From assembly GCF_027596085.1 (NCBI RefSeq), contig NC_072471.1, positions 8,993,539 through 9,057,538 of the forward strand: a DNA stretch of 64,000 nucleotides. Reading direction: 5' to 3'. This document shows, piece after piece, positions 51,119 through 63,700 of this stretch. Under the pieces are notes generated by a model. The model did not search any database. It was not told the DNA's origin and was given only the letters and a program-made list of their open reading frames with translations. Source of the stretch: Anoplopoma fimbria. Taxonomy: Eukaryota > Chordata > Actinopteri > Perciformes > Anoplopomatidae. The translations under genes were made by a program, and so were the position numbers. How positions within the stretch are numbered: position 1 is the stretch's first letter; the number at the start of each line of letters is the position of its first letter.

Positions 51119-51406
51119 AGAAGATTAATCTGCAACTTCTTTGATTATCTATTAAGCATTTCAATATTTAACTGGCTCCAGCTTCTCAAATGTTAAGTTT
51201 TGCTGCTTTCTTTGTCATATATATGACAGAAAAAGAAATATCCTTGGGTTTTTGGCTTCTGGTCAGACATTTGAAGAAACTTGAAGATGTCACCTTGAGC
51301 TCTTTAACATTTTTTGACATGTTATACTAAAAGAAAAATATTTAAAAAACATATCAACTTGTCAAATTAACTGTTTTTTAAAAATAACCCTTCGTTGCAG
51401 GCCTAA
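51119..51406. repeat. AT-rich dispersed repeat, near-complete copy
   Basis: Runs from GATTAATCTGCAACTT to TTCGTTGCAGGCCTAA. Contains CTCAAATGTTAAGTTTTGCT, TTGGGTTTTTGGC and GAAGATGTCACCTTGAGCTC, the signature phrases of a common percomorph repeat with ATTAATC-rich ends. Probably a MITE; superfamily not assigned. Confidence 0.65.
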
Positions 51407-52133
51407 TGGATTAGAATCATATGTATTTCTACTACAATCCACAACCAGTTCCTGCTCAATGTATGGAGTATACACTGATAGTTGGTACTTATATCACCAT
51501 AATAATATACCGTATGTGACTCCTTTTCTCTTGAAGTAGTATTGAGCTTCATTTTGACCTCCCACAGTGAAAGTGATATACTGCTGCGATATACTGAACA
51601 TTTAAGCAATGCACATGCATGGACACATGACTGTAACCACACATATAGTACACAAACACTCTGGTTAACATAAGCAACACATTGTTTCCTTCTTCCCCCT
51701 CACAAAAGACCTAAATGCTAAGTAAACACACCTGCTGTGTACGAAGAGCACAGTGTGATAAGATAGCGGGTGAATAATCTTCTCTGCTCTGCAACATTAT
51801 TTACTGTACTTGTTTCGCTTGACTTCTAAAAGCCCTGAATTTCAATTAAGCCAGTAGCAGAGCTGAGATCTACTGCCTGTGTATAGGAGAGTAATAAATA
51901 ATCATTTTATCTCTGCTCTGTGATGCTAATCTGGAGTTTAAGCAATGAGTGAGTAGCTTTGTTCTGAATTCAGCGCGCTGGCCAATTCATTCTGGGCCAC
52001 AGCTGATGTTTACCCAGGCTGAGCCAGCAGCTGCTCACACGGTCTGCGTCAGCTCAGTCATCTGACAAGGCGAGCGCCGTGCGTCTCTGACATGCATCTG
52101 TCAAAGCGACGGAAAAAAACCCAAAACAATAAT

Positions 52134-52207
52134 CTAACCCACTCTGTTTTCGTCTTTCTCTTTCTGCACTTTTTCCAGCATCTGCCTGGCTGCCCAGCAT
52201 CGCCACA
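52134..52207 (+). other. syt1: 3' splice site and 5' UTR part of the syt1 start-codon exon
   Basis: A branch-point-like CTAAC (52134-52138) is followed by a pyrimidine-rich stretch and TTTTCCAG, with AG at 52177-52178. The exon would then begin at 52179, leaving 29 bases of 5' UTR before the ATG. This means syt1 transcription starts further upstream and at least one non-coding exon precedes this one, as is known for mammalian SYT1. A moderately CpG-rich stretch at about 52030-52110 lies just before the acceptor, so a local promoter cannot be excluded. Confidence 0.8.
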
Positions 52208-52382
52208 ATGAGTGAGAGTCGAAGGGAAGCGCTGGCGGCGGCGGCGCCCGAGCCCACCACCGCCTACTCCTCCACTGCCGGCTCCAACACCACCAACATG
52301 GCCGGCCCGGGCAACGGGGAGAAGGACGAGGCCTTTTCCAAGCTGAAGGACAAGTTCATGAATGAGCTGAACAAAATCCCAT
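52208..52382 (+). CDS. syt1: synaptotagmin-1, first coding exon (residues 1-58; partial gene)
   Basis: Synaptotagmin-1 is the synaptic-vesicle Ca2+ sensor that triggers synchronous transmitter release: short luminal N-terminus, one membrane span, linker, then C2A and C2B domains. Only the luminal N-terminus is here. Seen: the start [11 protein letters not shown] resembles the vertebrate SYT1 start (M-x-SES-x-x-EALAA), and residues 38-58 ([21 protein letters not shown]) closely follow the SYT1 juxtamembrane segment. N27-T28-T29 is an N-glycosylation sequon near the position of the glycosylated Asn of mammalian SYT1. The ATG has a good context (GCCACA before it). The exon ends CCA-T before GTAAGT, so it is phase 1 and splits codon 59, which is leucine in the family. 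The middle (residues 12-37) is longer and more divergent than in mammals. Downstream exons are outside the window. The a/b teleost paralogue is not resolved. Confidence 0.93.
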
Positions 52383-52964
52383 GTAAGTATGTTTACAGTA
52401 CTTTCTCAGGTACAAGACTGGGAAAATGTTTAAGCTGAAATAAGAAAAGCAACTACTTTGATCATCAACTAATATTGTTTGTTGTTTTTAAGTAAAAATG
52501 CTAAAAGAGGCAAACATTTGAGTTAAAAGAATAAAATAATCCTGTTGATTCATTTTCAAAAACTAGCCTTAATTGTATTCTCTCTTGTGTTTTTGACTTA
52601 CCTACTACTGAACAGCTGGAAAAAAGTTTTTGCCAGGAAAAGTGTTTTTCAGGCAAAAAACAAGTATCCTTTTTTTCTGTAAAAACATGTTTTAATCACA
52701 CTGTGCACTCTTAATAAAATATACATATGTTGTGTGTTTACAATTTAATAGAAACTCACCTGGAAAAAAACAATCATGCTTTTAGTCCTATTTAGAACAG
52801 GGGTTAGTGGTGCACTTCAGCCTCTTGAAAGCCTCTAAGAAAGATTATCCTGGCAAAACTACTTTTTTTCACCTGTTCTTAAGTCATAAACACAGGATAG
52901 AAGACTTAGAGATTTAGAACAGATGGATTTATTTTTTTTCACTTGCCTCTCAGGGCTTTGAACA

Positions 52965-53115
52965 ACTTTAGATTTTAGTTTGTTGGTTGGACAGAACAAC
53001 AAAAGAGGTTACTTTGGATTTTGGGAAAGTGTGACTGACAGTTTACACTATTATCTGACATTTTCTTGACTAAATAATTCATGAATTCATTTTAAAAAAG
53101 AATCGTCCAAACTGT
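52965..53115. repeat. AT-rich dispersed repeat, fragment in the intron after the syt1 exon
   Basis: GTTGGTTGGACAGAACAA, GAGGTTACTTTGGATTTTGG, TTATCTGACATTTTCTTGAC and TAAATAATTCATGAATTC correspond to the second half of the family. Confidence 0.5.
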
Positions 53116-53329
53116 TCAAAACTTTCAATCAGTGATGCGTTTGGGTCCCTGTAAACGGTGGAGTATTATGCAACAACCAGGTTGTGTTGATTATCGTGCA
53201 TTTAGTAAGATAGATGCTGTGATAATGAAGGAAGTGTCTGATTTGAAATAAGCTAATCAAGTGTAATACATGACATTTACTCCAATCCATAAAATACATC
53301 TAAACGGACATTGTTAAAATCCCAGTTAA

Positions 53330-54000
53330 ATCTTTGTCAGTTCATATACCAAAGGCTGATAGCAGATATGTTCTGATACCAGTTTTTCCTTCTCAATAAG
53401 ATACAAAGTACCAATCTGATACCAGGGCATCAAAAACAACAATATATATGTTATTACTATTATTTAACAGCTGAATACAATTAACCCTTTATGGATGTGA
53501 TCTAACTGCTATCATGGTTGTTTGGCCTGGCTTAGGTTAAACTCTTTGTAAAACATTAACAAATACATATAAAGAAGGAATGCCATAGAATTTATCTTAT
53601 TATCTAGTTTGACTGTTTAACTGTAAAACATTGCCAAATTGCCAACGTTTAGCTAGCTCTGGTTAACGTCACACTTTCTGCTAGCACCTGCCCGATCAGC
53701 ACTGGGCATGTGCAACTGTCAACAGAGATGAGAAAGAATCAATATGGCTTCATCAATTTCGGATGCAGATGCAACGAGTGAGCCACCTCGCTTCTTTCTC
53801 ATCGCTTTTAAAAGTTAAAAGTGACACATATAGTTGTTGTTTCTGTGTAGCATAAATGAGCTTGTAAATTGTATGATAGAATGATGTCGGATGGTGCATA
53901 GACTCGCATACCCGATCCAGTATTTAAGGCTGTATATGTGGCATTTCCAATACTGGTTTTGGTATTGGAAAAACTCCAGCTGATAGGCTCTAAGATTACA
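53330..54000. repeat. possible degenerate DNA transposon relic
   Basis: TTCTGATACCAGTTTTTCC and TCTGATACCAGGGCATC on the left, and ATACCCGATCCAGTATTTAA plus CCAATACTGGTTTTGGTATT on the right, resemble the GGTATCGG-type ends of a known fish family. The 178-residue frame on the minus strand (53808-54344) overlaps it and has no recognisable domain. Confidence 0.25.
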
Positions 54001-56294
54001 TTTGTGGTTAACCATCCAAAAAGCCCAGAAAGAGAAACGTCTAAGAAGTCAAGCAGAAATACATGATTGCATTGAATATTTGAAAAAAAAAAAACATCTA
54101 CTGAGAAAGATACAAAATGCACTAGTTTGCAGGCTTTACACTTTTCATAAACACTGTTTTTCAGTCGCCTTGCAAGAAAATGCGATGTGCCTATAATTAC
54201 ACTCCCTCTGATTCGAAACCATTCAAACCATTCAGTGTGACTCTCATGTAACGGTGACTCAAAAAAATGATCAGATGTGAGTAAACTTTTGCTGATGACG
54301 CACAAGAAAACGCCAGCATTTCCCAGCTTTGATGAGACTTTCAATGAATCCAGTGAGAAACAAATACAAGGTTTTCATGCACGGACTGGTTTAAATGAAA
54401 TTGTCTTACTGAATTACTTGATGTGGAGAACAAACATCTGGCAACAATAATTCAAGTGTTTGACATGATAAATTATGCATAACTGGCCTTATTATTTGCT
54501 GTAAGATTTTCATTTTTTTCTATCTTCCTTGTGCTTTCAGTCAAAACTGTGTCTTCATTTCCACATAATAAAAACACATCCCCCCCTTTTATCACCAAAC
54601 ATTCCAACCAAAAACTTCCACAAATGTGCTTTTGTGCCTGGAGAATTTTGCAGTATTAAGTACAGAACATAATATGGTTGTCAATGTGTCATCTGGGATA
54701 AAAAAAACTACCTTGCGATCCAAAAGGGTATCAGCATTTAGCAGAAATCTTAACATAAATATATATTAGCAGGCTCCTGTGGAAGTAATTATCACAGCAG
54801 GAAATAGAGAAGCTGTATTTATTTAGCAAAGACACAAATGACACCACCAGTCATGTTCCCTCTTTCCAAGAGTCAGCATGAAAAATTCCTCCTCCCACAG
54901 AGGACGGTTTATTTGGACTATGTTGCAGATTTACAAAATAAAGTACCTCATTAATATTCAGATAGCTCATGCTTTAAACTAATGAGCTTTATCTTTTACG
55001 TGGGCTTGAACAGCACATTGTCATTGATGCAAAATGAGAAAGCATTTGAATTTTGAATGTGTGTACTGGTGCAGAGGGTGAATGAATAGGATCAATGGTT
55101 TTCAGTATTCTCATTCCAATATGGGGCTTTTAAGGTTGGTGTCCCCTTTGGATCAGTTTTGCAAATGTATTGCTATTTCTACTACATCCAGCCCAATCCT
55201 GACAATTTTTTGACACCATCTTTCGAAGTAGAGAAGACAAGTCAATACTTCTCCTTGACATTGTAATCTGTATAAAAAAAATAAATGTGGGCTTCTTTTG
55301 TATACCCTGGGCAGAAAAGTTATCTGAGAGCTTCTCAACAAAAGCCAGTCCGTTATCAGGGTTTTTAAATTACTGTTTTCTCACCTCATCCCCTTCAATC
55401 AAACGCAGTGTTTTCTCCTCTGTGCTGCCAAGCTGATGATGAATGCCCCAAGTCTTGTTTACTCCGTGGAATATCGATACTGTCTGGAGAGTCAGCCGGG
55501 CGGCAGATTCAACAAGGAATATGCGAGATGAGAAGCTGCACGCTCAGCTATTGCTTCTGTAGAAGGTTTTCTTTTTTGGGGCTTATAACCCAGTTTAAGC
55601 TCTGCAGGCTTTGAGGCCGGTCGCATGGGGCTGTCAGAGCGGCCAAACTTGTTGCACAATTTCTGTCCATCAGGATCTATAGGACATATCTCTCTCTGAG
55701 CAGGGGATTTTCGCCTCAGCTTCATCTGCTGGCTGATGGCTCAAGCTTCCAAAAACCAGCAGACTTTATCGCAGTCTTTCTGCTTTTACTGGGCTTTATT
55801 TCTTCAACTTAGATCTTGAAGGAAGAGTCACAAAAATATGTTTGCTTGCATATTTTCTCCAGTAATCTCACCTACTCTGTATTCCAGTGTGGTGAGGTAT
55901 ATTGATTACGAAGCAGTTTTGTTATGGTCTTACTAACTTATTTTATTTTTGGGGACAGCAGTTTAAATTACAAACATACATCAGAACAAAAGCAGTTTTA
56001 TTTCCTCTGGCTCTCTTTAGGAGGTAGACTTAGGTGAAAAAAGAATAAAAAGCAATAAGGTTTGCTAAACTAAGAAAACGTTACAGGGTCTTTCATTCAA
56101 TACCTCAACAAAAAAGGGCCGTAAGGTATTTGACCTACTTGGTCCAGAATTTAATGAAAACATTTTTCTGTAGACAGAAAAAAAGAGTAATCTTTTCCAA
56201 AACATAGACATTATTTACTATATCTATTTTTCATAATTTTGTTGAGCATTTTTCAATTAATCTGGTAATGTTTAGGGTATACATTGTCTGAAAA

Positions 56295-56430
56295 TAGTTA
56301 TTAGAGCTGTAGGTGATATATGGTTAAAATTGCTTTTTTTTGTCTGACCAACAGTACAAAACCTAGAGATTTACAAAGATGTAAAACCAAGAAAAACACC
56401 AAATCCTCACATTACAAAAACCCAAAACTA
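56295..56430. repeat. AT-rich dispersed repeat, fragment (reverse)
   Basis: TTATTAGAGCTGTAGGTGAT, TGTCTGACCAACAGTACAAA and CACCAAATCCTCACATTA read as the reverse complement of the family. Confidence 0.5.
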
Positions 56431-56636
56431 AGTTTTTCTTCTGCATATACAAACTAAATAAATAAGGTTTGAAGAATTGAGAAAAGCCCCCACTAAAGCG
56501 ATTGATATCAGAGGCAATGGATAATAATTTAAATATATCAACATGATTGTTTTGCACAAAGTGTGTGTATAATAATTCCTTAAACAAAAAAGAAGCCTGA
56601 CAATCAATTTGTGAATGATCCTTTCACACAAACATG

Positions 56637-56747
<111 letters not shown>

Positions 56748-58744
56748 AGGTCGGACTTTGTAATCACACTAAACCATATTGTGACTTTTGAGCGGAGACG
56801 TTGCCTCAAAGGAAACCAGTGTATTGAATTTCTTCGTACGTTATTCAAACACCCAAGGCTTTGCCTCCCGATAACAATTAACCTCTGAGCGCAGAAGCTG
56901 TTTGATCCATGACTGTTGGCTCCACCAGCTGTTACTCCAAATAACACAGACAAGTGATTGACATTTCAAGGAAATATATATTTCTTTCTTTTTAATCAGC
57001 GGCTTTGTGCTTTTAGGCAGCCAAAGGCACTCACAAACATTTTGAAAGCTGCAAAAAGGGTTTAATTAAAAGATATATTTTACCCTCTAGTGGAGCAATC
57101 CGTCATAATTAATCAATTTTATTTTAATTCAGTTTTTATTTGACAAAATCCAGGCAGTTTTTAAGTTAAGTTTAAGTTGTGTTTATTTGTTTTGTCCCAC
57201 AAAAGCATATATCCAACAAAGCTTTATTTTGTGCACTCTGACTGACTCATACATTTGGTGGTTGCAACTAAAAATGTAGTAAAATAAGAATACAAGATTT
57301 AAAGACATTGTGGTGAAACTTTAGACAAAGCTGAAGGAAAAATACAAAAAGATACGTCACAGCTTGACTGTGTCTCAACTTGACTTTGTGGCTGCTCACA
57401 ATCAACAGACAGCAGAGTTTGTGAAAAGGGGGATTACAGTGGTGGATCAGCAGAGCCGTTCGTGTCTGCCTGCCTGCTGCCATGGCGACGAGCCAATTGT
57501 TGCCTACTCTCTGCCCTCGCTTTGCAAAAGTTTTGCCTGTCATGAGACACCATTAAGGTGCTGGTCAAACCCAAACTAGATCAGTCTCAACCAGCACCAG
57601 TTTGCCTCAGTCGACAGATGGGAAACAGATCATCTATCTTTCTCAGAGATTTTGTCAGCATTTGAGGGTCAAATTATGAGTCTCTGTCGCTGGAGCTTTT
57701 GTAAACATGATGACTTGTTTTAGTGCTGTTTTTCCACCTGTGAACACTCAGAAATAGCTGAATATGAGCAACAGTGGTGGCAGTTTGTGTTGTTTTTGTT
57801 ATACAAGGCTTTTTGGGGCTTAAATTATATATGCAATTGGATATCAACATCCTTATGATAATAGAGAGCTGAAGTCTCCAAACCAAGCTATTGGACACAT
57901 TTAGATTAAGAAAAGTTCGACCTTATGTCGGCGCCAGAGGAAAGTTCTGGGGAACACTTAAATCAGCAGGGTTCATCCTCTGGGGAGCAAGAATATATGT
58001 ACAAAATTTTGTACAAAAGTTGTTGAGATATTTCAGTCAATTGTTGCTTAAAAAGCTCCATCTGAAAAATAATATGTATTGAAAATAAAAAATATATATA
58101 TATATATAATAGAAGGTGCCCTAGGAAGTCGGATGAGATTAAGGCTGAAAATGGTGCTTATATTTGGTGTTGCCCAAGTTCAAATGGTTAAATTTGCAGT
58201 GTGAATACAGTTGTACTCTGAAAGCAAAGAAAACAAAGCTGTCCATTCATCTTTGTGCTCCAAATTAAGCTGCTCTACTTTTCTTTGTGCCTCAAAATTA
58301 CAATGCTCTTCTATCTGGTGTCATCTCTTGTTGTAAATCCTCTTCCTGCACTGTTAATGTAGTGTCACTTCAACTCAGAGTTTCTCGCAGATGCGTTGTG
58401 TCGCTGCATCAACATGTTCTGATAATAATCTGAATATTGAACCAGACAGAATAGAAATAATTTAACCAAATTACAAAGAAATAGACCAGCCCTTTTTTTG
58501 TTGTATCAAGCTAACATAGAGGACAGTTTTTCATTATCATAAGCTCTCATTGTTACAGATAATTATAAGATGCTCCCTGCTGGAGTCATATTGTTTGCTT
58601 AAACAAGCCTCAGCGGGGAAAGGTCGCGGACAGAGTGTTTCTCTCATAAGCGTAACAAGATTTAATGTCAAGGTTAATTGACCAACAGAGTCCTGCCACA
58701 TTGGATTAGTGTGGGCTGCTGGAAGTGGATATAACCCAGATGCA

Positions 58745-58749
<5 letters not shown>

Positions 58750-58841
<92 letters not shown>

Positions 58842-58864
58842 CACATCCACACACACACACACAC
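58750..58864. repeat. (AC)n microsatellite, interrupted
   Basis: AC run to about 58840, then ACATCC and a further ACAC stretch. Confidence 0.97.
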
Positions 58865-59788
58865 GTACCCTTTTAAATGCATCCATCAAACTCTATCCAG
58901 TTCATAAAAGCTTTCTGTCAAATGTAAAGTGCTCTGTATTACCAGAGATGGGGCGGAGGAACTCTTTGTGAAATACAGAGTTGAGTCTGAGCAGAGACGT
59001 CTTACAGCGCTGGCATTAATCTTTATGAAATTAATTTGAAGTATCCATCAATGTAAGTGACAAACTAATGCTGATCACAGTGGATATAGATTAATGCTTT
59101 TCTTGAAAAGGATACACAATCTCACTTCAAGCTCTATTCAGTAGCTGTTCTGGTGTTTTGACTGGATCTTTCTCTACAGAGGAAGCAACAAGTTTTAATG
59201 TAAATGATAAATGTTTAAATGTTCATTCCTCTGAGCACCTTAAAGAATAACTGAATTCACATCCAACAAAATACTGAGACTTCATAAATGTGACTGACAT
59301 ACACTGAAATGCTTGCTACTAGTAATAAAGGATAATCTGTTTTTATTACAATTTAGGTCTTACTTTCAGAGTTGTTGCCATCATTTTTATTAGTATTTTG
59401 TATATTTTACTTATCTCACTCACAATTGCACAGTCCTCAAAAACTGTAGGAATGACTCATAGACCTACATGTATATTAATACTTTCCTTTCTCTTACTGT
59501 ATATCTACGGAGTGACTTTAAGAACATCTGCATTATTTTAAAGGACACAAAATATAATGAAAGTTGGCTTTTCGCTCTTTGACCATCTCTTAAAATGAGA
59601 TCTGATAAGTTCTTGTCACGGAGCTCAAACCCAGAAATGTGGTGCATCAGAGCCAAAATCTTTTTTGCTGAGGTTATGTGGCGTATTATATTTCCTTTTC
59701 TACTGTCTGAATATAGATATGGCATTATTCAGTGGAATTAATACTTCCACTGGTGTACGAGGAACCACTAAAATGTTCTACAAAGTAA

Positions 59789-59790
<2 letters not shown>

Positions 59791-59839
<49 letters not shown>
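59791..59839. repeat. (TA)n microsatellite bordering the Tc1 element
   Basis: TA run ending in the TA that flanks the element on its left. A short TATATAT continues to the right of the element at 60372, so the transposon probably entered a TA tract. Confidence 0.95.
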
Positions 59840-60371
59840 CAGCGGGTATATTATATACATGTACGGGTATATTGAACACGTCATCATTTTTCTCAGTAAA
59901 TATATTTCTAAAGGTGCTATTGACATGAAATTTTCACTAGATGTCGGTAACAACCCAAGTACTCCATACATACAAAGAAAAGAACTAAAGATCAGAGTTC
60001 ATAGAAGAGGCCCACGGAACCTTCAAGATTTGAAGACTGTTTGTGTGGAAGAATGGGCCAAAATCACACCCGAGCAATGCATGCGACTAGTTTCTCCATA
60101 CAGGAGGCGTCTTGAAGCTGTCATTACCAACAAAGGCTTTTGTACGAAGTATTAAATAAATTTCAGTAAGCGTGTTCAATACTTTTTCCCTGTGTCATTC
60201 CATTTTATTACACATAACTTAATTTCTGAACTTATTTGTTTGGTTTTCTTTGTATTTATGGATTACTTTGGTTGTTACCGACATCTGGTGAAAATCTCAT
60301 GTCAATAGCACCTTTAGAAATATATTTACTGAGAAAAATGGTGACGTGTTCAATACTTATTTTACCCGCTG
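59840..60371 (+). mobile_element. internally deleted Tc1-type transposon, 532 bp
   Basis: Ends CAGCGGGTA (59840) and its complement TACCCGCTG (ending 60371), each next to a TA dinucleotide, the target site of Tc1/mariner elements. Long imperfect inverted repeats run about 59840-59984 and 60236-60371; they share the blocks TTGAACACGTCA, TTTCTCAGTAAATATATTTC and AAGGTGCTATTGACATGA. The left end differs from the right in its first 30 bases. Between them only the 3' end of the transposase gene remains, so the element cannot move by itself. It was inserted in or beside a (TA)n tract. Confidence 0.93.
60015..60155 (+). pseudogene. C-terminal remnant of Tc1 transposase
   Basis: The last 46 residues (RNLQDLKTVCVEEWAKI... 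to ...ITNKGFCTKY) match the characteristic C-terminus of fish Tc1 transposases (EEWAKI, YRRRL, ANKG-x-TKY patterns), followed by a TAA stop at 60153-60155. The paired-type DNA-binding region and the DDE catalytic core are absent. Upstream, the frame runs into inverted-repeat sequence, so the apparent 98-residue frame from 59859 is a deletion product, not a protein. Confidence 0.9.
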
Positions 60372-60611
60372 TATATATGTCTCATTGGTTAGTGCTCCGG
60401 TGCCATACACCATTTCAATGGCAGTGCTGTAAAAAGAACAGAAACCCTGGATTTCATCATGCGCAACCCACCCATTAGAGAAACTCAGCGGAACAAGAGC
60501 TAAGTGCTGGGAGTTGAAGTGCAGCGTCCGTGCTGCAAATGCTCCCTCGTCCTCTCTTTCACTTTTTCCCGCTCTATTTTCTTTTTTCCTGCTCGCTTTC
60601 TCTCATTCTAG

Positions 60612-60734
60612 AGAAGACACTCACACAATGTAGTTAATTAGGGGATACTTTTATTGCTTTTTGGGACTCAGGTTTCTTTAATTAAGGAGCACAGAAGTGC
60701 CTTTTCACTGGAAGACGCACGCCTGATGAATAAG
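60612..60734 (+). other. candidate stop-introducing (poison) exon in syt1 intron
   Basis: An unusually long pyrimidine-rich tract (about 60542-60608) ends in TTCTAG (AG at 60610-60611). After 123 bases a strong donor AAG followed by GTAAGG is found. Joined to the phase-1 syt1 exon it would create TAG as codon 59. It cannot be the normal second coding exon, which encodes the membrane span. Could be a regulated exon that leads to mRNA decay, or chance. Confidence 0.2.
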
Positions 60735-60739
60735 GTAAG

Positions 60740-63700
60740 GGCTGGGTTCATGTGGTGATTTCCACTGTAACTGGCTAAATGTCATATCATCAGGCGTCGT
60801 GAGCTTTTGATGAAATGCCAGAATGAGTGTAGAGTGACATAAGCATTTAGGAGTTATGAAAGAGAGCGTTTATTTAGATTTATGCTAATCAGAGCTTCTA
60901 TTTTGGGCAAAAAATAAATCAGTTCCAGCTGATTCTTATCGCTTTGCTTTGTCCCGTCTCCGACACTTCCATTAAAGGGCTGTCGGCTTACGTCACCTTG
61001 TGTTTGCATTTGTATGTGCGACGTGTAAAGTAGCTGTTCCAGTGCTGAAATGTGCCACAGTCTGCTCATATGTATAAGAAAATAAATGTTCTTGTTTTTT
61101 GTCCAAGGTTAGAGGTGTCAGGAGTTCCTTTCTTAAATGTCAGCAGGATTTTTATAAAAAACTAACTGGAGATGAAGCCAGAACTTCTCTGTAAAGTCTT
61201 TCAAGCTCTTAGCATAGAAATATCTAGTACTACCTTCTAATGAGGGTTTATAAATTGTAACAATGGCTTTAACAAAACATTTACTCAAGCTTTATAATTC
61301 AGTTATAAGCATTTAGAAAGAGCAACATAAGGGTTGCCAGGCTGTGACTAAATCCATGTGACTGATCGGACAGTTTGACCTGCAAACATCTGCACAGCAT
61401 CTGGACTAAAATCCATTTATTAACAACTTTTTAACATAAACAAACATTTACAAATTGATTACCAACATGTATAACTACATAACACCGAAGGGTAAACACT
61501 GTCTTTCAAACATTCTCATGGTTTTCTTACTTTCTACTGTTATAAACTATTAACTTTGCAGCCATAAATATGAATAAGTAGTTAATAAAGCGGTTTAAAT
61601 CTTTCTCGTTTGCTGTTTAATATGTTGGACATTTAGTCCAGAGGCATTGTGAAACTTTTTAAGAAGGTCAGCGGCCAAACGGTACAACTAGTCCCTTGGA
61701 TTTTTCCGAATTTCAAACACAAAATAATCCCTTAATAATGGCTTTTAACTGATCTATGAAACATTGGTGAAAGTGTTATTAACCATTAACAAAGCTATTA
61801 GGTATATTTACTTCTAAACCCTTTACAAATTGTCAAATTAAGAAATTGCACCACAAATCTGTATGACAGATTAAAATTTAAGTGAATAATTTTACTTTGA
61901 CCGTCGTTAAACATTCAACATTTGGCTTCTTAATAACAAGTATCCCAATCAGAATTCAGTCTCTTTTTTTTTTTTTATGTCTCTAAACCGCAAGAAACTC
62001 TACCCGACTCACAGTTTATTCTCGGTATAGTTTCAAGTTTTTAAAGGAAATGCTGTCGGTTTCAGATGGCTCATAGTAAACAAGTCCCATCCCGTGTCAC
62101 CTCCATCAGCACACCGCTCCTGGGCGAGGCCAAAGCTGGAGATCCTTAAGTTATTTTAGAGCATCACTCACTGTTTTTTCCTTGGAGGAGAGTGCTTATT
62201 GATTTTGTCAACAGAGCATTGATTTTCCTCCTCTCTCTCTCTCTCCCCCCTCGGACCTCGGCGAGGAAACCACAGCTGAATGCTGGCGAGCAAAAAACCC
62301 CAGAGTGATAGACTGTAATAAACTTTTCTGTTTTGATGGGTCTTTTTGGAGTTTTTCAGATAAAGTCTTCAAAGGACTTATTTTATCTATTGGTTTGTTG
62401 GATTTGTGACCGCCATTGGGTTGCTTCCTTAAATGAACCATGACGTGAACTGTGTTTGTATTTCTGGAGATGATGATGAATGTTTTGTATTTGTTTCTTC
62501 GGTATTGCATATGTTTTTAAGATGTAACAAATGTACGGAGGCCTTAAGTGAAAAGTGAGAAAAAAAAATTCTGGTGATCTTTATTCTAAGATTGATCTAA
62601 ATTCCTTTCCCTCCTGTGTTTATAAATTATGAACTGGTCAATAAAGTTTTTACAGGATAATAAATTTTACTTACTTTAATTTTACTTTTCAGTTTTCATC
62701 CGTGAAAACAAGTAAAAAAAAGTTTTGACTTTCTCCATGAACTCTAAACACAAGGTTCATATAATGAATATAATGGTTTTTTTCACACACCAATACTTTT
62801 TCCCAACTTTTCTTTCCCATCTGTTTCACAGATGAAAAAAAATTGAGAAACTTAGAAGAATATTCTTGGCAAGTAATTTTTCACCTTTTCTTACAGCAGA
62901 GAAGAGATTATTGTTGATACTATTTAGAAATTTGATCACCAGACTCTCCTTTTTTTCCCCACTTGCCTCTCAGGGATTCCGTAAAATTGCAGTCAGAAGT
63001 TTTCCCTATTTCCTTTCAGTACTCTCAGAGTAGTAAACACTGAAAAAAAAAAAACCAATTCATGCTCCAAAATTGGCTCATTTGTCTGTTATTCCTCTCT
63101 ATTAAAATGAAGGGTGGGCTGCCAGGTGTTTGGTGTCTGCTGAGTAGAATAAAGGAGCAGCGATTACAACTGCTGAAGGGAGAAGTCTGTTGCGAGGTCT
63201 CTCATTATTTTCAGCCCATCTGGACTCTCTGTCGTCTCTCTGCTACTTAAAGCAACCCACTCCTCCTTCCATCATTGTGTGTGTGTGTGTGGTGTATACC
63301 GTAGCTGTATGCATGCACCACTGATTATAGTTGGGAAAGGTGTCACTGTGTTTGCAGCAAGCTGTTAGAGCTTCACTGTGTTGTTGAGCTGAGTGTCTGA
63401 CAGTCTGCAGGTGACAGAGTTAACCGCCGGTTGTCCAGTTTCTCCAGTCAGGTCCACACGGTAGGACAACAACATTTGGTGGAGGAAACAAGAAGATATG
63501 TGCCTCTTTTAAACATAATAATTTAGCTGAGCAGCTTATCTCTAACTCTTGAAAGGTCTTAAAAAGCATTGATTATAGTTTACTCCCAAAAAATATATTT
63601 ATATATTGTGATTTTAGCAGAAACGTGTCTTTTAAAACAGAAAATTCTGATGGAATCCGATGAAGTGAGCATTTAACCCAAATTGACTGCTTAAAGGCAA

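Larger units (their letters stand above)
36730..52130. other. intron-like DNA up to the syt1 start-codon exon
   Basis: No gene recognised outside the listed repeats. Purine-rich runs occur at 39168-39190 (AGA repeats) and 44600-44730. The 142-residue minus frame at 44503-44931 is the complement of the latter and is not protein-like. Two stretches without repeat character and with homeodomain-type TAATTA/CAATTA words (about 43205-43520 and 44290-44600) could be conserved non-coding elements. Confidence 0.45.

Noticed and set aside
53808..54344. Longest open frame of the window, 178 residues on the minus strand
   Set aside because: No recognisable domain, no splice or start context, and it overlaps a probable transposon relic in AT-rich intron DNA.
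54510..54545. Strong acceptor-like TTGTGCTTTCAG in the syt1 intron
   Set aside because: No convincing donor follows at exon distance, and the sequence after it does not encode the expected membrane span.
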